The translations under genes were made by a program, and so were the position numbers. A DNA stretch of 64,000 bases, taken from Eretmocerus hayati. Lineage: Eukaryota; Arthropoda; Insecta; Hymenoptera; Aphelinidae. Below are positions 11,901 through 23,900 of this stretch, piece by piece. The notes under the pieces were generated by a model that made no database searches, was not told the DNA's origin, and worked only from the letters and a program-made list of their open reading frames with translations. Position 1 is the stretch's first letter. The number at the start of each line of letters is the position of its first letter. The stretch is taken from assembly GCA_029851415.1 (NCBI GenBank), contig CM056741.1, forward strand, positions 162,799,685 through 162,863,684, written 5' to 3'.

Positions 11901-14900
11901 GTCATAACAACGCGTTTGCGAAATAATCCAACGATTCACGAATGAAGTTGAGAATAACAACGATCTAATTTGCTTAAATTTCTCTAAAATTTTTGGCGGG
12001 TAGGCAAAGATGTGTAAGGTGAAGGTGCCTAATTTTCCCGCACTCCTTTGGTTTGCTCATAGTTTTCACTCATCTTTGTATTTTTGAGCGTATCTTAACT
12101 CATTTCGAAACTCATTTCAATACTGTCAAAATGAGCTAGGATACGTTTTACTTCAACAATTGGAACTGATCCATCTCAATTTTCGCAAAAAAATTTTCAT
12201 CTGCGATCCAAAGAGTGTGCGCCTAATTTGTCCCCACGTGAACAAGATGCCTATTTTCATGAGATTATACTTTGGTTTTTCGGCAAGTTCGGGATATTTT
12301 GGCTCCTAGAGCTTCAAGTAAGGCGTACTTGAGCTCATGTCGCAGTTTCCCGGTTAAGTGGAAACGCCAGAAGCTGGTCCTGATACCTAAAGGTCAAGGA
12401 GGTCAACGCCCTCTCAGCATGCTTGACAATATCGGGAAAGTGTACGAGAGGATGGTGCTCCCTGAAGTAAGGCTCACGCGGTGCCGGGGCCGGATTGGTA
12501 AGTTGGTGGATCTCTCCCTTGTCCAATGGCCGGCGCCAACGGAGAAGGAAGAGAGGGTTTACCCGGTTCGGATGGCCGTGTCGATGCGGATTCCAGCCCG
12601 GGACTGTTGGGGAGGTGCTGGCCAGCCGTATTTGGCTGATCGGGGCCTCTCCTTCGTACGTCGCAGCGTATTCGCCCTACGACCACCTTGAAAAAAAAAA
12701 AAAAAAAAAAAAAGGATGGTGCTCAACAGGGTAGAGAAACACTATATACGAAGAGAGCGGCGGGCTGTCACCGATGTAGTTTGGGTATGGAAAGGTCGCA
12801 GTACTGTTCACGCGATTGAGACAGTCCAAGAGCGGGTCCAAACGGCGGTAGGGAGACCATACCAAGAGAGAGGGGTTTTCTGCGCGATCATCGCGTTAGA
12901 CATAAAGAACGCATTTAACTGTGCAAACTGGAAGTTAGTGTACGCATCCCAGGCAGGTAAAGTGCCACCGTACCTGTTAGCAGTCACGAGCGACTACCTA
13001 CGGAATAGGACCAATCGTATGCGACACCGACGAGGGACAAGAGGTTCGAGAGCTGACCGCTGGAATCGGGCAAAGATCAGTTTCTGGGCCGTTCAACTGG
13101 AACACCCAGTACGGCAGTCTACTGTCTATCAAACTGCCAGAAACTGTGATAATAGTGGCTCTTGCGGACGACGCGGGACTCATAGTTTGGGCCGACAACG
13201 AAGAACTCTTGGGTAGACGCGCGAACGAGGCGCTGGGCCGAGTCTACAGGTGGATGATCAGCAGGCTCCTAGAGCTGGCTGTTCCAAAGTGTGAAGCCAT
13301 AGTGGTCAGAAGGCGGAGAAAGTTCGATTTGCCACATTTTTACATCAACGGGTAAGAGATACCACGCAAGACAGAGCTGAAATATCTGGGTGTATGGCTC
13401 GACGACAAGTGGTCGTTCAAGAAGAACATCCAAGAAAATGCGCAGAAGCAAGCGGGGTTGGTGCGGCTCTCCAGCGGCTGATGCCAAACATCGGAGTACC
13501 GAAACAGAAGAGGCGTAAGCGGCTCAACACCGTGAGCGTTTCCATCATGCTCTACGGTGCACGCGTGTGGAGGAAGAGAGTAGAGAAGGACGTCATCGAG
13601 AAGAGGATGGTGCCTGTCCACCGGAGAGCGACTCTGAGGAACATTCGTGCCTACCGCACCGCGTCAGGAGACGCAGGTTGCGTGTTGGCGAGGATGCCAC
13701 CCATCCACTTGCTCGTCGCGGAGCGAGTGAGAATCTGGGACCGGTAAAAAGTGATCGGAGCCGAACGAGTACTCACTCCGACGATGAAGGAGATCATCCG
13801 CGACTACGAGAAGGAGACCACCCTCGAACAGTGGCAAACTGAGTGGGATTCGCCATTTGCGAATGGCAGATGGACGCACCGGCTGATCCGTGACGTAGCC
13901 AAGTGGGCGGAACGCACCCACGGGGAGATGGACTACTGGACGACGCAGGCACTGAGTGATCACGGTTGCTTCGGTGCCTACCTGACCCGGTTCAAGAAGA
14001 GGACATCCCCAGTATGTCAGTCATGCGGAGACAACTGGGATGACGCTGAGCATGCCCTGTTCAAGTGCAGTGACACCCGGAGAGAGCGCTCCGAGCTGGA
14101 TGAATGGCTGGGTGCTCAACTAACACCTGAGAATCTCGTCCCGCACTTGCTCCGCAACCAGGAGACATAGAATAGAGTCACCGGATACATCAAGGTGCTG
14201 ATGACCCGCAAGAAGGAGAAAGAGGGGGAACTGAGGCGCCTTGAAGCACGCGAATCACAGTGAGTCTGCCGATTCAAACGGAAGAGGTCCAAAATGGTTC
14301 CAGGAGGAATATGATGGACTGAAGAGGGAAGAAAGAAGAAAGAGGACTTGAGAGTATGAAGAAGATCGAAGAAAGAGAAACACCACCTGCGCGTCGCGAG
14401 AAGAGAGACGCTCGAGCCTGAGCGCGAGACGCCGCCGGGCCTGGAGTAATGCTCACGCGGTTCCGGGGCCGGATCGGTGAGTCGGTGGATCTCTCCCTTG
14501 TCCAATGGCCGGCGCCAAAGGAGAAGGAAGAGAGGGTTCACCCGGTTCAGATGGCCGTGTCGATGCGGATTCCAGCCCGGGACTGTTGAGGAGGTGCTGG
14601 CCAGCCATGTTTGGCTGACCGGTGCCTCTCCTTCGTACGTCGCAGCGTATTCGCCCTACAACCACCTCAAAAAAACCTCATGTCGCAGCTCATTCACACT
14701 TTTTCTTCGCTCACTCGTTTTCTACGTTTCCTGAGTTTCGAATCGGGTTTGAGATTACCGGGTTTGTCGGTGGTGTAAACAGCATCCTTTCGGTCAAGAA
14801 TGCTCGCCTAGAATGTTCGTAAATAACTAAATTTGTGAGAAATCTCAACATGGCGATTCACATTTTGTTGATTTTCTTCACTCATGTTGGGTTATAGTAT

Positions 14901-17900
14901 GGAATTTTTCATCAATCGTTTTCATGAGTCAGATGTGAACATTTATTTAGGCAACGTTCCGACGCTTTTTTGGTGCTCTTATCAAGCCTAAAATTATATA
15001 TGATCATATCTTAGTCATACAGTTCACATCTGACTCATGAAAACGATTGATGAAAAATTTCATACTACAATGGCCCTTCACATGACGGGACTATTAACTG
15101 ACATTCTAGAATGTTTTATGGGATTCCGCGTGCATTGTGCCTAACCGGAACCTCCAAAGAAGCGAATTAGATCAAAAAACAAAATGTCTCTCCTATTTTG
15201 GATGGTCTCGGGCTTAAGGAAGATATTGTTTGGGATCAATCTGACACAGTGTGCCATGTGACATTCAGGAAGCACGATATGAAGTAAATATGTAAGATTT
15301 TACGAAATTATTGAATACCAAAGGACAAAAGAGATTCACCCTCTTTGGGCCATATTATTATTCTTATCATTGACATTTGACATAAAAAATCAGGGCACGT
15401 CAAATCGTTTGAATCTGGATATCTCTTGACAAGATTCCTCGTGTTGTACAATCATTGTTCCACAATTTTAAAAATCACTGTACAACAACGAAAGCTACTT
15501 TACGCTATACAGACACGAAGTACTTCTATGCTACAATATGATGGAATTGCCCAGATGATGTAACTCGATTTGAAGACAAATCTATCGATTGCACTCGACA
15601 ACATCTCATTGTATCGATGATATGCGCGCAAATTTTCCAAACTCAAGGACGCCATATGTGTGTGAGAGTTGAAGCTTAATTTCTGTGATTTTCATACTTT
15701 TTTATTACACTTCACCAAGTTGGTATTTTCTCCGTCCTAGATCTGGTAATTTTGGTTATATCACGTGACTTCCGATAATTAAGGTAGTACTAGCGGTACT
15801 CGAATTAGCTATCAGAAAATTACGAAAGTCGGCACAGTAGTACATTAGTGCCTCAAACAGACACAGCTGAAATTTCGAAATTCTTAGGAACCGCGGAGAA
15901 AAGTTCTGGGCAATTTCGTGAAAGCCGATTAACACGGCGTCTTATGGAAAATTATCGATACACTAATTTCTAACTATCAGATTTTCACAGGAAAAAGCAC
16001 ACAGGTGTAAGAGTACACGAAAAGTGCATAGAAACAAACAAATCAACGATTAGGAGCCTACAAAGAAAGATCTGAGCCAATATGTCACTAATCTTGACAG
16101 TTTCGGGGTTAGGTTTTCGTCTGCTGTGTGCGTTACTATGTATATAGGCGGGCGGAATCGAGTCAAACAGAGATCTAATCCGCGCTTGGACTCATCAGTA
16201 CCGCTAGTGCTACCTTAACTTCCGGCTAGTCGCTCCATTTGATCTCGTGGGTGTGCATTGTTGTGGGTGATCAGAATACATAATATTGTGTCATTTTAAT
16301 CAGCACAGTGTTAGATTATTTGATTAATAAGAAAGAATTATTGGTGCCAGAGCCGCGATTGATGTCTGCTGCTTGTTTGTGACTTCGGGACTTGGCGACA
16401 GTGGCGCCTTAGCTCATTTTCGAGACACCCGCTGCACACACGCGTCTCAGATGCTCATGAATTGCATTGCACCAGGCGCAGTTCATGAAAGTGTATTTTA
16501 AAAATTCTTTTTAACTCTTACTTATTATGAATAGTCTAGTCATTTTATGAATTTTCAGCGGGTTCAAAACTCTATCTGTATCAAATAAACTCCCAGTGCA
16601 ATTTCAGATACATGTAGCGCACCAGCATGCTGAACTATCTTGCGATGACAGATTTTGGCTATTATCACAATCAGTAGGTAGAAAAATGAAAAATGATTCT
16701 TGTGATTCATTATTCTCCCTCATCTCATGCAGCATTTGAGATAAGAACGTATCATACTCTGATTGTGACTGCAGGAATTAATTGGTAGTGATGACATGTC
16801 TTATCTGAGTAAGTACAGTTAGTGTATGATCAATATACCACCACTTGTAACATTCGGTATGGTCGAAGGTATGGTACTTCATTTATTTGTAATCTATTTT
16901 AATATCAGCTGATATATTCAAAACTTTCAAAAGTTTCCCAGCTGAAAATAGGGACGTGCCTATTTTCAGCCGGGGTTGTCTAACACGTCCACTGAGTTGC
17001 AGCTTCCACTAAACAATGGATACATATCCAATGGCTCATGTCGTGCTTATTTCTCGTTATTCGTGTTGTAATGAACATGTGTGCACAGCAGTTTCGGTAT
17101 CGGACTTGATTTCTATGAGTTTCGCTCGATCGCCGTTTTTTACACAATTATCCATCAATCACGCAAGAACAAGAGATGAAAAGTGGATCACTCATCCCGA
17201 GAGTTGGACAATTTCAACGTAACTTAGCTCATTTAAAAGTTCTATTCCAGACCTACTAACTGAGTCCAAATGCGTTGAAACGTATCGAACCTTACTCGGG
17301 TAATTTTCAATTTACTCGAGAGAAAAATTTAGGTTAATTCGAAAAACGTGGGTTTTTCCAAGCACAGCCTTTGCTCCATCTCACATGTACCATTATGCAC
17401 TGTAACTCTCGGAATTGAGACTATAGAGGAGAGATTGTTCTATTTGAACATCTAGTTCCAAGGGCAGGTTCTTTCTACAGGCTGCTAAAATTGACTTTGA
17501 CGATTTGGTCAATACTTTCTATCACCTTGATGAATATTCTCAGCATTATAAAAATTTTTTGGGCCTCACCGATGGGGCCCACTAAAATCCGTATAAATAC
17601 TGTATATCGATGCAAAATTGATGATTTTCCAAAAGGTTTGACTTCTTAAAGTGCCAGAATGGACATTTGTACTCTTCAGCAATCTAGACCGGAATCGCGA
17701 TTTCGCCTTCGCAGTTAACGTGTTAAACATTTACGATTTTATTATATAGTATATACTTGCATCTCAATATTCCGTATCATAGGATACGAATGAACGAAGT
17801 AACTAATTAGTGTTGTTTTCCGTTATGAGATAAATTGTATCATGCCATGTCAATTTGGGATATCAATGTGATTAATTTTGCTGGCAGCGATGTTCAATAG

Positions 17901-20900
17901 TATCGCTGTATGACGAGATTCTGTATCAGAAAAAACGTCGCTCACTCGGCGTATGCATCAATAAGAACCGGCAGTCCCAATCTCTCTTTCTGAACTTTCA
18001 CTTGACAGTCTGAATTCGAAGTTTCATCTTCAGAAATTTTTGAAGCTCATCTATAATAGCCGTGAGAGATTTATTTGTACATGAAATAGGCCGTACTGAT
18101 CACTACATTGAGTGTTGGATGCGATAACCGCTATCGTGGCGCGATTAACCAATTCATTGATGACTTTTTCTTATCTCGGATGATTGAATCTCTACTAAGC
18201 ATCAAATAAGGTGAGTGGATCTAACATCCAACTCGAACCAGTGAGTTCAATTTTTCATTTCTTCGTTCTGAAGCTTTGTTTGATCTCAAAACATACTTTT
18301 GAGACATACTAGACTAAAATGGCTGTTCTTTTAGCTTATTTAATTCTTTCCTCGTTTCATGCCCCGAAAATCGTCAAACAATCGAGGAATTGACCCCCGC
18401 GATGGATTTACAAAGGATTTCTAAAAATGAGTAAAGTATTATCAAATCGCTCACCACACATTTATTTATATCCCTGTAAATCAGATAATGGTCGGCCCCT
18501 AAAAAAATCATTAAATGTAACTTGTGCTGATCATTGATCATTGAATTCTTTCATCAGTATTCCGCCAAGACCATTAGTCTAAATCGTTTGGTTTACTTCA
18601 CTAGAAATCTTACGCGAGAATAGCTTATTTAAGGACGCACAAGATAGACCCTCGCAATAATGAAATATATCAGACATTTATGTTGGAATCTACAGTCAAT
18701 TCATCCCAAGCCATTGATATTTTGATTATCTGCAGTCATTTCGTGAATTATGACCAAGCATTCCTAGTAGCTTGAATTACTTCGAAAATATCCTCACAAT
18801 AGAAATAATTTTATTCTAAAGTCACTGGGAAATGGGCAAAGCTCATAGTGTGCGAGTGTGATTCTACTCTGATATAAATGTATGAAACAGTCAACTAACT
18901 ATATTATTTTAGGCCGATCAGGATCAATTCATCATCATCATGAAGAAATTCCGTAGCTCACTGCTGTTCATGGTATTATTAACAACTTATTCAAGTCCTT
19001 GCAACTGCTACAGACTTGAAAATGTGTTGAATCCCGACAAGAACTCATCATTCCAAACCACAACTTATGACACATGGTCCTTAGAGAATGATGACGACCT
19101 ATCACACGCACAAGGTACCAATCAACTATCGGTAGAGGAAAACGACAGTTTTGAGAATCAAAAACAACAATTATATCCTACCAATCAATCATTTATGCCA
19201 TTGGAAACCTCTGAAGAAATAGCAAGTCCAAAAGGAAATTATCTCGACGATCTAGATGATTGGCTAAAAAATGACGACAAATCGTGCATAAATTGTAATA
19301 AATCTGATCGAATACAAGAACCAGAAGGAGAAGATCTGGTGACTTTAGATCTTGACGAGGGTCTCGACTTTCCATTTTTACCAGAAAATGATACAGGCAC
19401 GCAACAGCAACAATCATTGCAACTGACCAGATATTTAGTTGAGCGGTTGCCAGAATCAGTTATACCACCCGTGCAAAAACCAAATACCGATGAAGATAAA
19501 TATTTTGAAGACAGCGAGGAAGATGGAAATAAGTATCCACTTTTCGATTTCGATGCACCAAGTCTTTGTGGAACTCATAGAGTTTTTTCCGATGGAGAAT
19601 GCCGATCTATAATATAAAGGGGTTTGGGCAGAATAATAAAAATATTGATGGTCCGAGTTAGGAGATTAAGATTTTTAGTAAATTTGGATCGGCTCACATA
19701 CTACAGTCGTTGGTGAGAGTTTGAAAATATTAAGGATAGTAACCAATGCGATTTCATACAGCATTCATAATTTTCGTGAAATCCTTGTAAGATTTTACTC
19801 GACAAATCTATCTAAGCCTAACTCAATCTTCTAATCGATTCACTCCTAATCAGGCCTGTTCCTAATCTACTGTCATCTTCTCTATCATTATTCTCACTAT
19901 TATTGCCTAGTCTCAAGCCTAGTCTGATTTGGATTTGAATGGATTCTTAAAAATAGGGACTTTGATTTTTTGGAGATCCCGTACATGGAAGGCCTTTTTT
20001 CCATGAATTGATTCATTTCTGGTAGATATCAGACGTGAAGTCAATCTTGCTACATGCGTATTGCATAAACTGTTTTAAAGGCCTTGGAACAACTCGTGGG
20101 CGGATTCATAACGCGATATTCTCCTGAAATTCGTAATGTAATCGTTTTGTAAGAAACTTTCCTTCAAACTATTCCATATTTATAAACTCTAGTGTACGAT
20201 ATTATTATATCTCTGATAGATCCGATCTAAAAAATAAAAGTCATTCTGAGAATCTTTTCCAAAAATCATGTCCGCATTCAAAAACTTACCTGGAACTAGA
20301 TATCTGTTGGAGAATATTCTGAGAAATAATATTTGGCAGGTTTGCGATCATGTAATTTAAATAATTTGATACCAACTTTGATCTGACCAGGAGAGGTCAT
20401 CACATCTGGATCACGGATTTGGCTGAAACTTTGGGAGAAGTCTTCTTTTAGTCCCAAAAGATGTAACCCAAAATCATAGACCCTAATGCTCAAGCGTTTC
20501 CGAGCTACAGCCAACAACATTAGCATTGTCCATATAGGCCCATGTTAGAAATTATACATATAGGTATACCTGCAATGCTAATGTCTTTGGCTGTAGCTCG
20601 GAAACGTTTGAGCGTTTCTATAATTTTGGGTTTCATCTTTTGACACTAAAAGAAGACTATTCCCGAAGTTTCAGCCGAATCCGTGATCCGGATGTGATGA
20701 CCTCTCCTAGTGAGTAATATGATCACACAATGAAATGGCAAGCCTTGCACGATTCCAGGAATCAAACACGCATAGTGTAGGCACACTTCATTAAAGAATG
20801 GAATTTGCAAAAATTCGTATGATGAATTGGCCAGAGTACGTTTCATTTGGTACTCATCACTGACAAAACTATCTCGCGCAAAAAATTTAATCCACCAAAA

Positions 20901-23900
20901 TTTGCGATTTTGAAATCCTAAATTTTTCAATTGAAGAAGGATTTATTCTGTTCAGACACCCAGAGCAAAGAGGAATAATCCATCAAAAAAATCTACATAC
21001 ATCTAAAAACTATCGGCTACATACATCATCAATCGCCACTCTTCCCTTCGATTCTTGATCTAACAATTCCATTTTCATCAATGTTCTTTCGCATGGCCTA
21101 CACTCCCTATATTTCGATCCCCATGCATAGCCAAATACAGTGGAACTGAATGAACTACATTCTCCTGAAATTTTGATGAAATATTTCAATACACACAAAA
21201 ATAAGTTACCAAAAAATTCTGTCTTAGGTTACAGGGCCGTTTTTGAGAAAAACGATGATCAACGAGAACGTATTTTTTTCTTCAATCTTTGAAGACAGGG
21301 TTTTGGAAGCTAATAGAATCTGCAAGTTTCGATGGTATGACAATTATTAAATCTGAAAGTTTCGTCTACTTGGTTTTGTAGACCTCTTCACTAGGAGGGT
21401 TTATTTTGAATTTTCGATCAAACAAAAAATATCGAGCACAGACGAGTTCATGATCAGTACATCTGTACTCGATCTTCTTAAGAAGGTCTACAAAACCAAG
21501 TGGACAAAACGTCAAGATTAAATAATTGTCATACCATGGAAGTTTGCATATTCTATTAGCTTCCAAAACCCTGTTCTCAACGATCAAAGAAAAAACCACA
21601 TTCTTGTCGTTTATACCTCAAAGACGAAAAAGTATACGATCATCTCAATTTTAAAAACGATGATGGTGTCTTAAAAATCAAATTTTGTTGAAAAAATGAA
21701 GATACTCGTGGGACTTGATATCCTACGTTGGAATTCTGTTCTACTACCAACAACTTTCGTTCAATCACTTGTCCCATCTCGGATCTTTGTTTGAACATGT
21801 TACTGTACTATCCTAAGATTTTTTGTCAGTTTTCTGAGGGACAAGATATGAATTGAGAGTAGTAAAAGAGAATAACATCGTATGACCCAAAATTCCACAA
21901 TTAATTCTATTTCCCAACAAAATTCAGAATCAAACAATCCATAATTATTTTTCTCAGAAACGGCCTCATAACTTACCTCAAAATTTTATCTGATAACTTA
22001 TTTTTGTGTGAACTGAAAGATCCCGTTCAATTTTCGGGAGTTACTTTCAGTCGGTTCAGCCTCACCGTGCAAATCCACCACTATCTCAGCTCGGAACAGC
22101 CAGGCACAAGCATAAAGTGATAATTCAGAAAGGAAACGGAGCAATTTCACCGCACGTGTCTCTTGACTAAAATTTTCTGCGTCACATCCCACGAGAGAGA
22201 GAGGAAGAGAGAAAGAGAGAGTTCAACTTCCTACAATCGGCCGTGCAGCACTAATTAAAGTTGAGCCCTACGCGGCTCTGCCACAGTGATCCGGATACCC
22301 ATCAATTATGCATTGCACTCTCTATTTCACTTTGTGAATCAGTGAAATCAAGCCGTATCGAATCCGCACTCGAGGGACAATCTGGCCAGGAAAGTGTGAG
22401 TTTTGAACAGATTGGATATCATATATAGTGGGCACTAACTTGAGTTGTGGTGAAATTATCACCGTTTCGATACCGCATTATCTGTCGCTTTCTTCGAACG
22501 TAGTGATACGATATTGCCTTCCACCATATAGCCGGTTGAGTTAATCTCAATTGTGTCAGCTTGGCAAGGACGCTGCTTTGGCTGTCTGCGTGTTGAAGAT
22601 CGATTCTGATTGGCGAGTGGTAGCACTCGACCAGGTATACCAGGTACAGCATTCCCATGAACGCCATCTGTATTATATTTCATTGCTTACTTATATCTCG
22701 ATTTTCATCTTCTATAGCCTTTTAGTATTATTTGTAATCTTATCGCAACTTGAACATGATTGAGTGGTTCATTCAATTTCTGGTTAACTTTTTATGTTTT
22801 CTATAGTTCTACCAATTTGGTAGTTGCTTATATTACACTGAGCAACAAAACGAAACGGATGACACGGGCTCGTGTTCATAAACTGATACCCATTCGAGCA
22901 AAGATTCTTCCTTCATAATTTTTGAATTGAAAGTATTATTGCAAAAATAATTGTATTCGACCCTTAAAACGTACGCTATTCAAATCGTAATGAAGAATGA
23001 AAAACTCGCCTGTGCGTGTTATCTCAATGTTCTTTTCAAACGCAAAATGACTGTCTAAACACGATCTCATTTTAAACTACTCCGTCAGAATTTTTTTCTA
23101 CATCAAGAGATCACTGAAGACTACTTCTTTAAGATTTGAAAACTTCTCTGGCGCGAAGGCGAAACTGGAGTCGAATTCGGTTCCTACGTCGAAAATACTC
23201 AAGGAAATCGTAGTCTGATCACTACGTTTCTTCATTTTATTTCTCAATGATATAAGATGATGTTCTGGAACGACTGTGAATCTTAACAACGTAATCTCGA
23301 ATGATCACATTCATATCAAATAACGGAGTTGCAGCAGAAGAAATGAATTCAACGGTTTTTCGAGTAAAAATTTTAGAAAATCTATTATTTAAAAAGCAGA
23401 AAAGATTATCATCACCAACGCCAGTCCTAAATTTGTTCGTCTGGATCCCGCGTATCGGATTGCCTATATGTGGGAGGAGCGGAGTACAATGGTCGGCCGT
23501 ATTGGATCATGGATGGAGCGAGGGGTGGATAGGTTGGTGAGCGGGTGGGTAGGTAATCGGATGGATGGATGGTCTGGTCCGGTCTGGAAAAGTCTAGAAC
23601 GGTCTGAAATAGTCTGGTATGATTGAGGGTGGTTTGGTACGATCTGAGACGTTTTGGGACTGTCTTGGACATCCTATGATCAACCTAGGCTGTTTTCAAC
23701 GTTTTGCGTCGATAGTTTCTCCGTATTTTAAAATCTATTTAGACTTTTCGAGGGTGTTCCATTACATCTGTCAGTTATCGAGCAGAAGGATGTGGAAGAA
23801 AATAAGCAAAGGAAAAAAGTGGGCTAAAGTACCATAGTACGGCCTGGAAATTTCTGGTGTGATCTGGAATAGTCTAGGACGTCCCGGAACGGTTTGGAAC

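Larger units (their letters stand above)
12346..14676 (+). mobile_element. 5'-truncated R1-clade-like non-LTR retrotransposon, split by a nested insertion
   Basis: The element begins inside the reverse transcriptase at FPVKWKRQKLVLIPKG and ends in a short A tract at 14669-14675. The 12-bp direct repeat CTCATGTCGCAG flanks it exactly (12334-12345 and 14677-14688), the signature of target-primed insertion. Domain fragments in order: LDNIGKVYERMVL, GRSTVHAIETVQ, AIIALDIKNAFN, LADDAGLIVWAD (in place of the usual YADD core), LKYLGVWLDDKWSFK, and a C-terminal zinc-knuckle-like C-x2-C-x10-H-x4-C at about 14015-14067. The frame is broken by the nested copy, by a TAA at 13353-13355 and by several frame changes, so it is dead. 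R1 elements typically target rDNA; this copy sits in a protein-gene intron. The clade call is from motif resemblance only. Confidence 0.9.
3392..22439 (-). other. tmem151 intron 4 (19 kb) hosting nested genes and mobile elements
   Basis: Outside the features listed separately, 3.4-6.2, 7.4-11.7, 16.2-18.0 and 19.7-20.4 kb are AT-rich intron sequence with no recognised gene, apart from one unassigned 98-codon open frame on the minus strand (8389-8096) that has no clear splice sites. Short CA tracts occur near 5447-5472 and CT near 9887-9900. Confidence 0.6.

Noticed and set aside
20290..20526. Minus-strand exon ending at a good donor (TTCCAG|GTAAGT)
   Set aside because: Most of it is one arm of the 20391-20710 inverted repeat, its best frame stops before the donor, and it lies beyond a polyadenylation signal.
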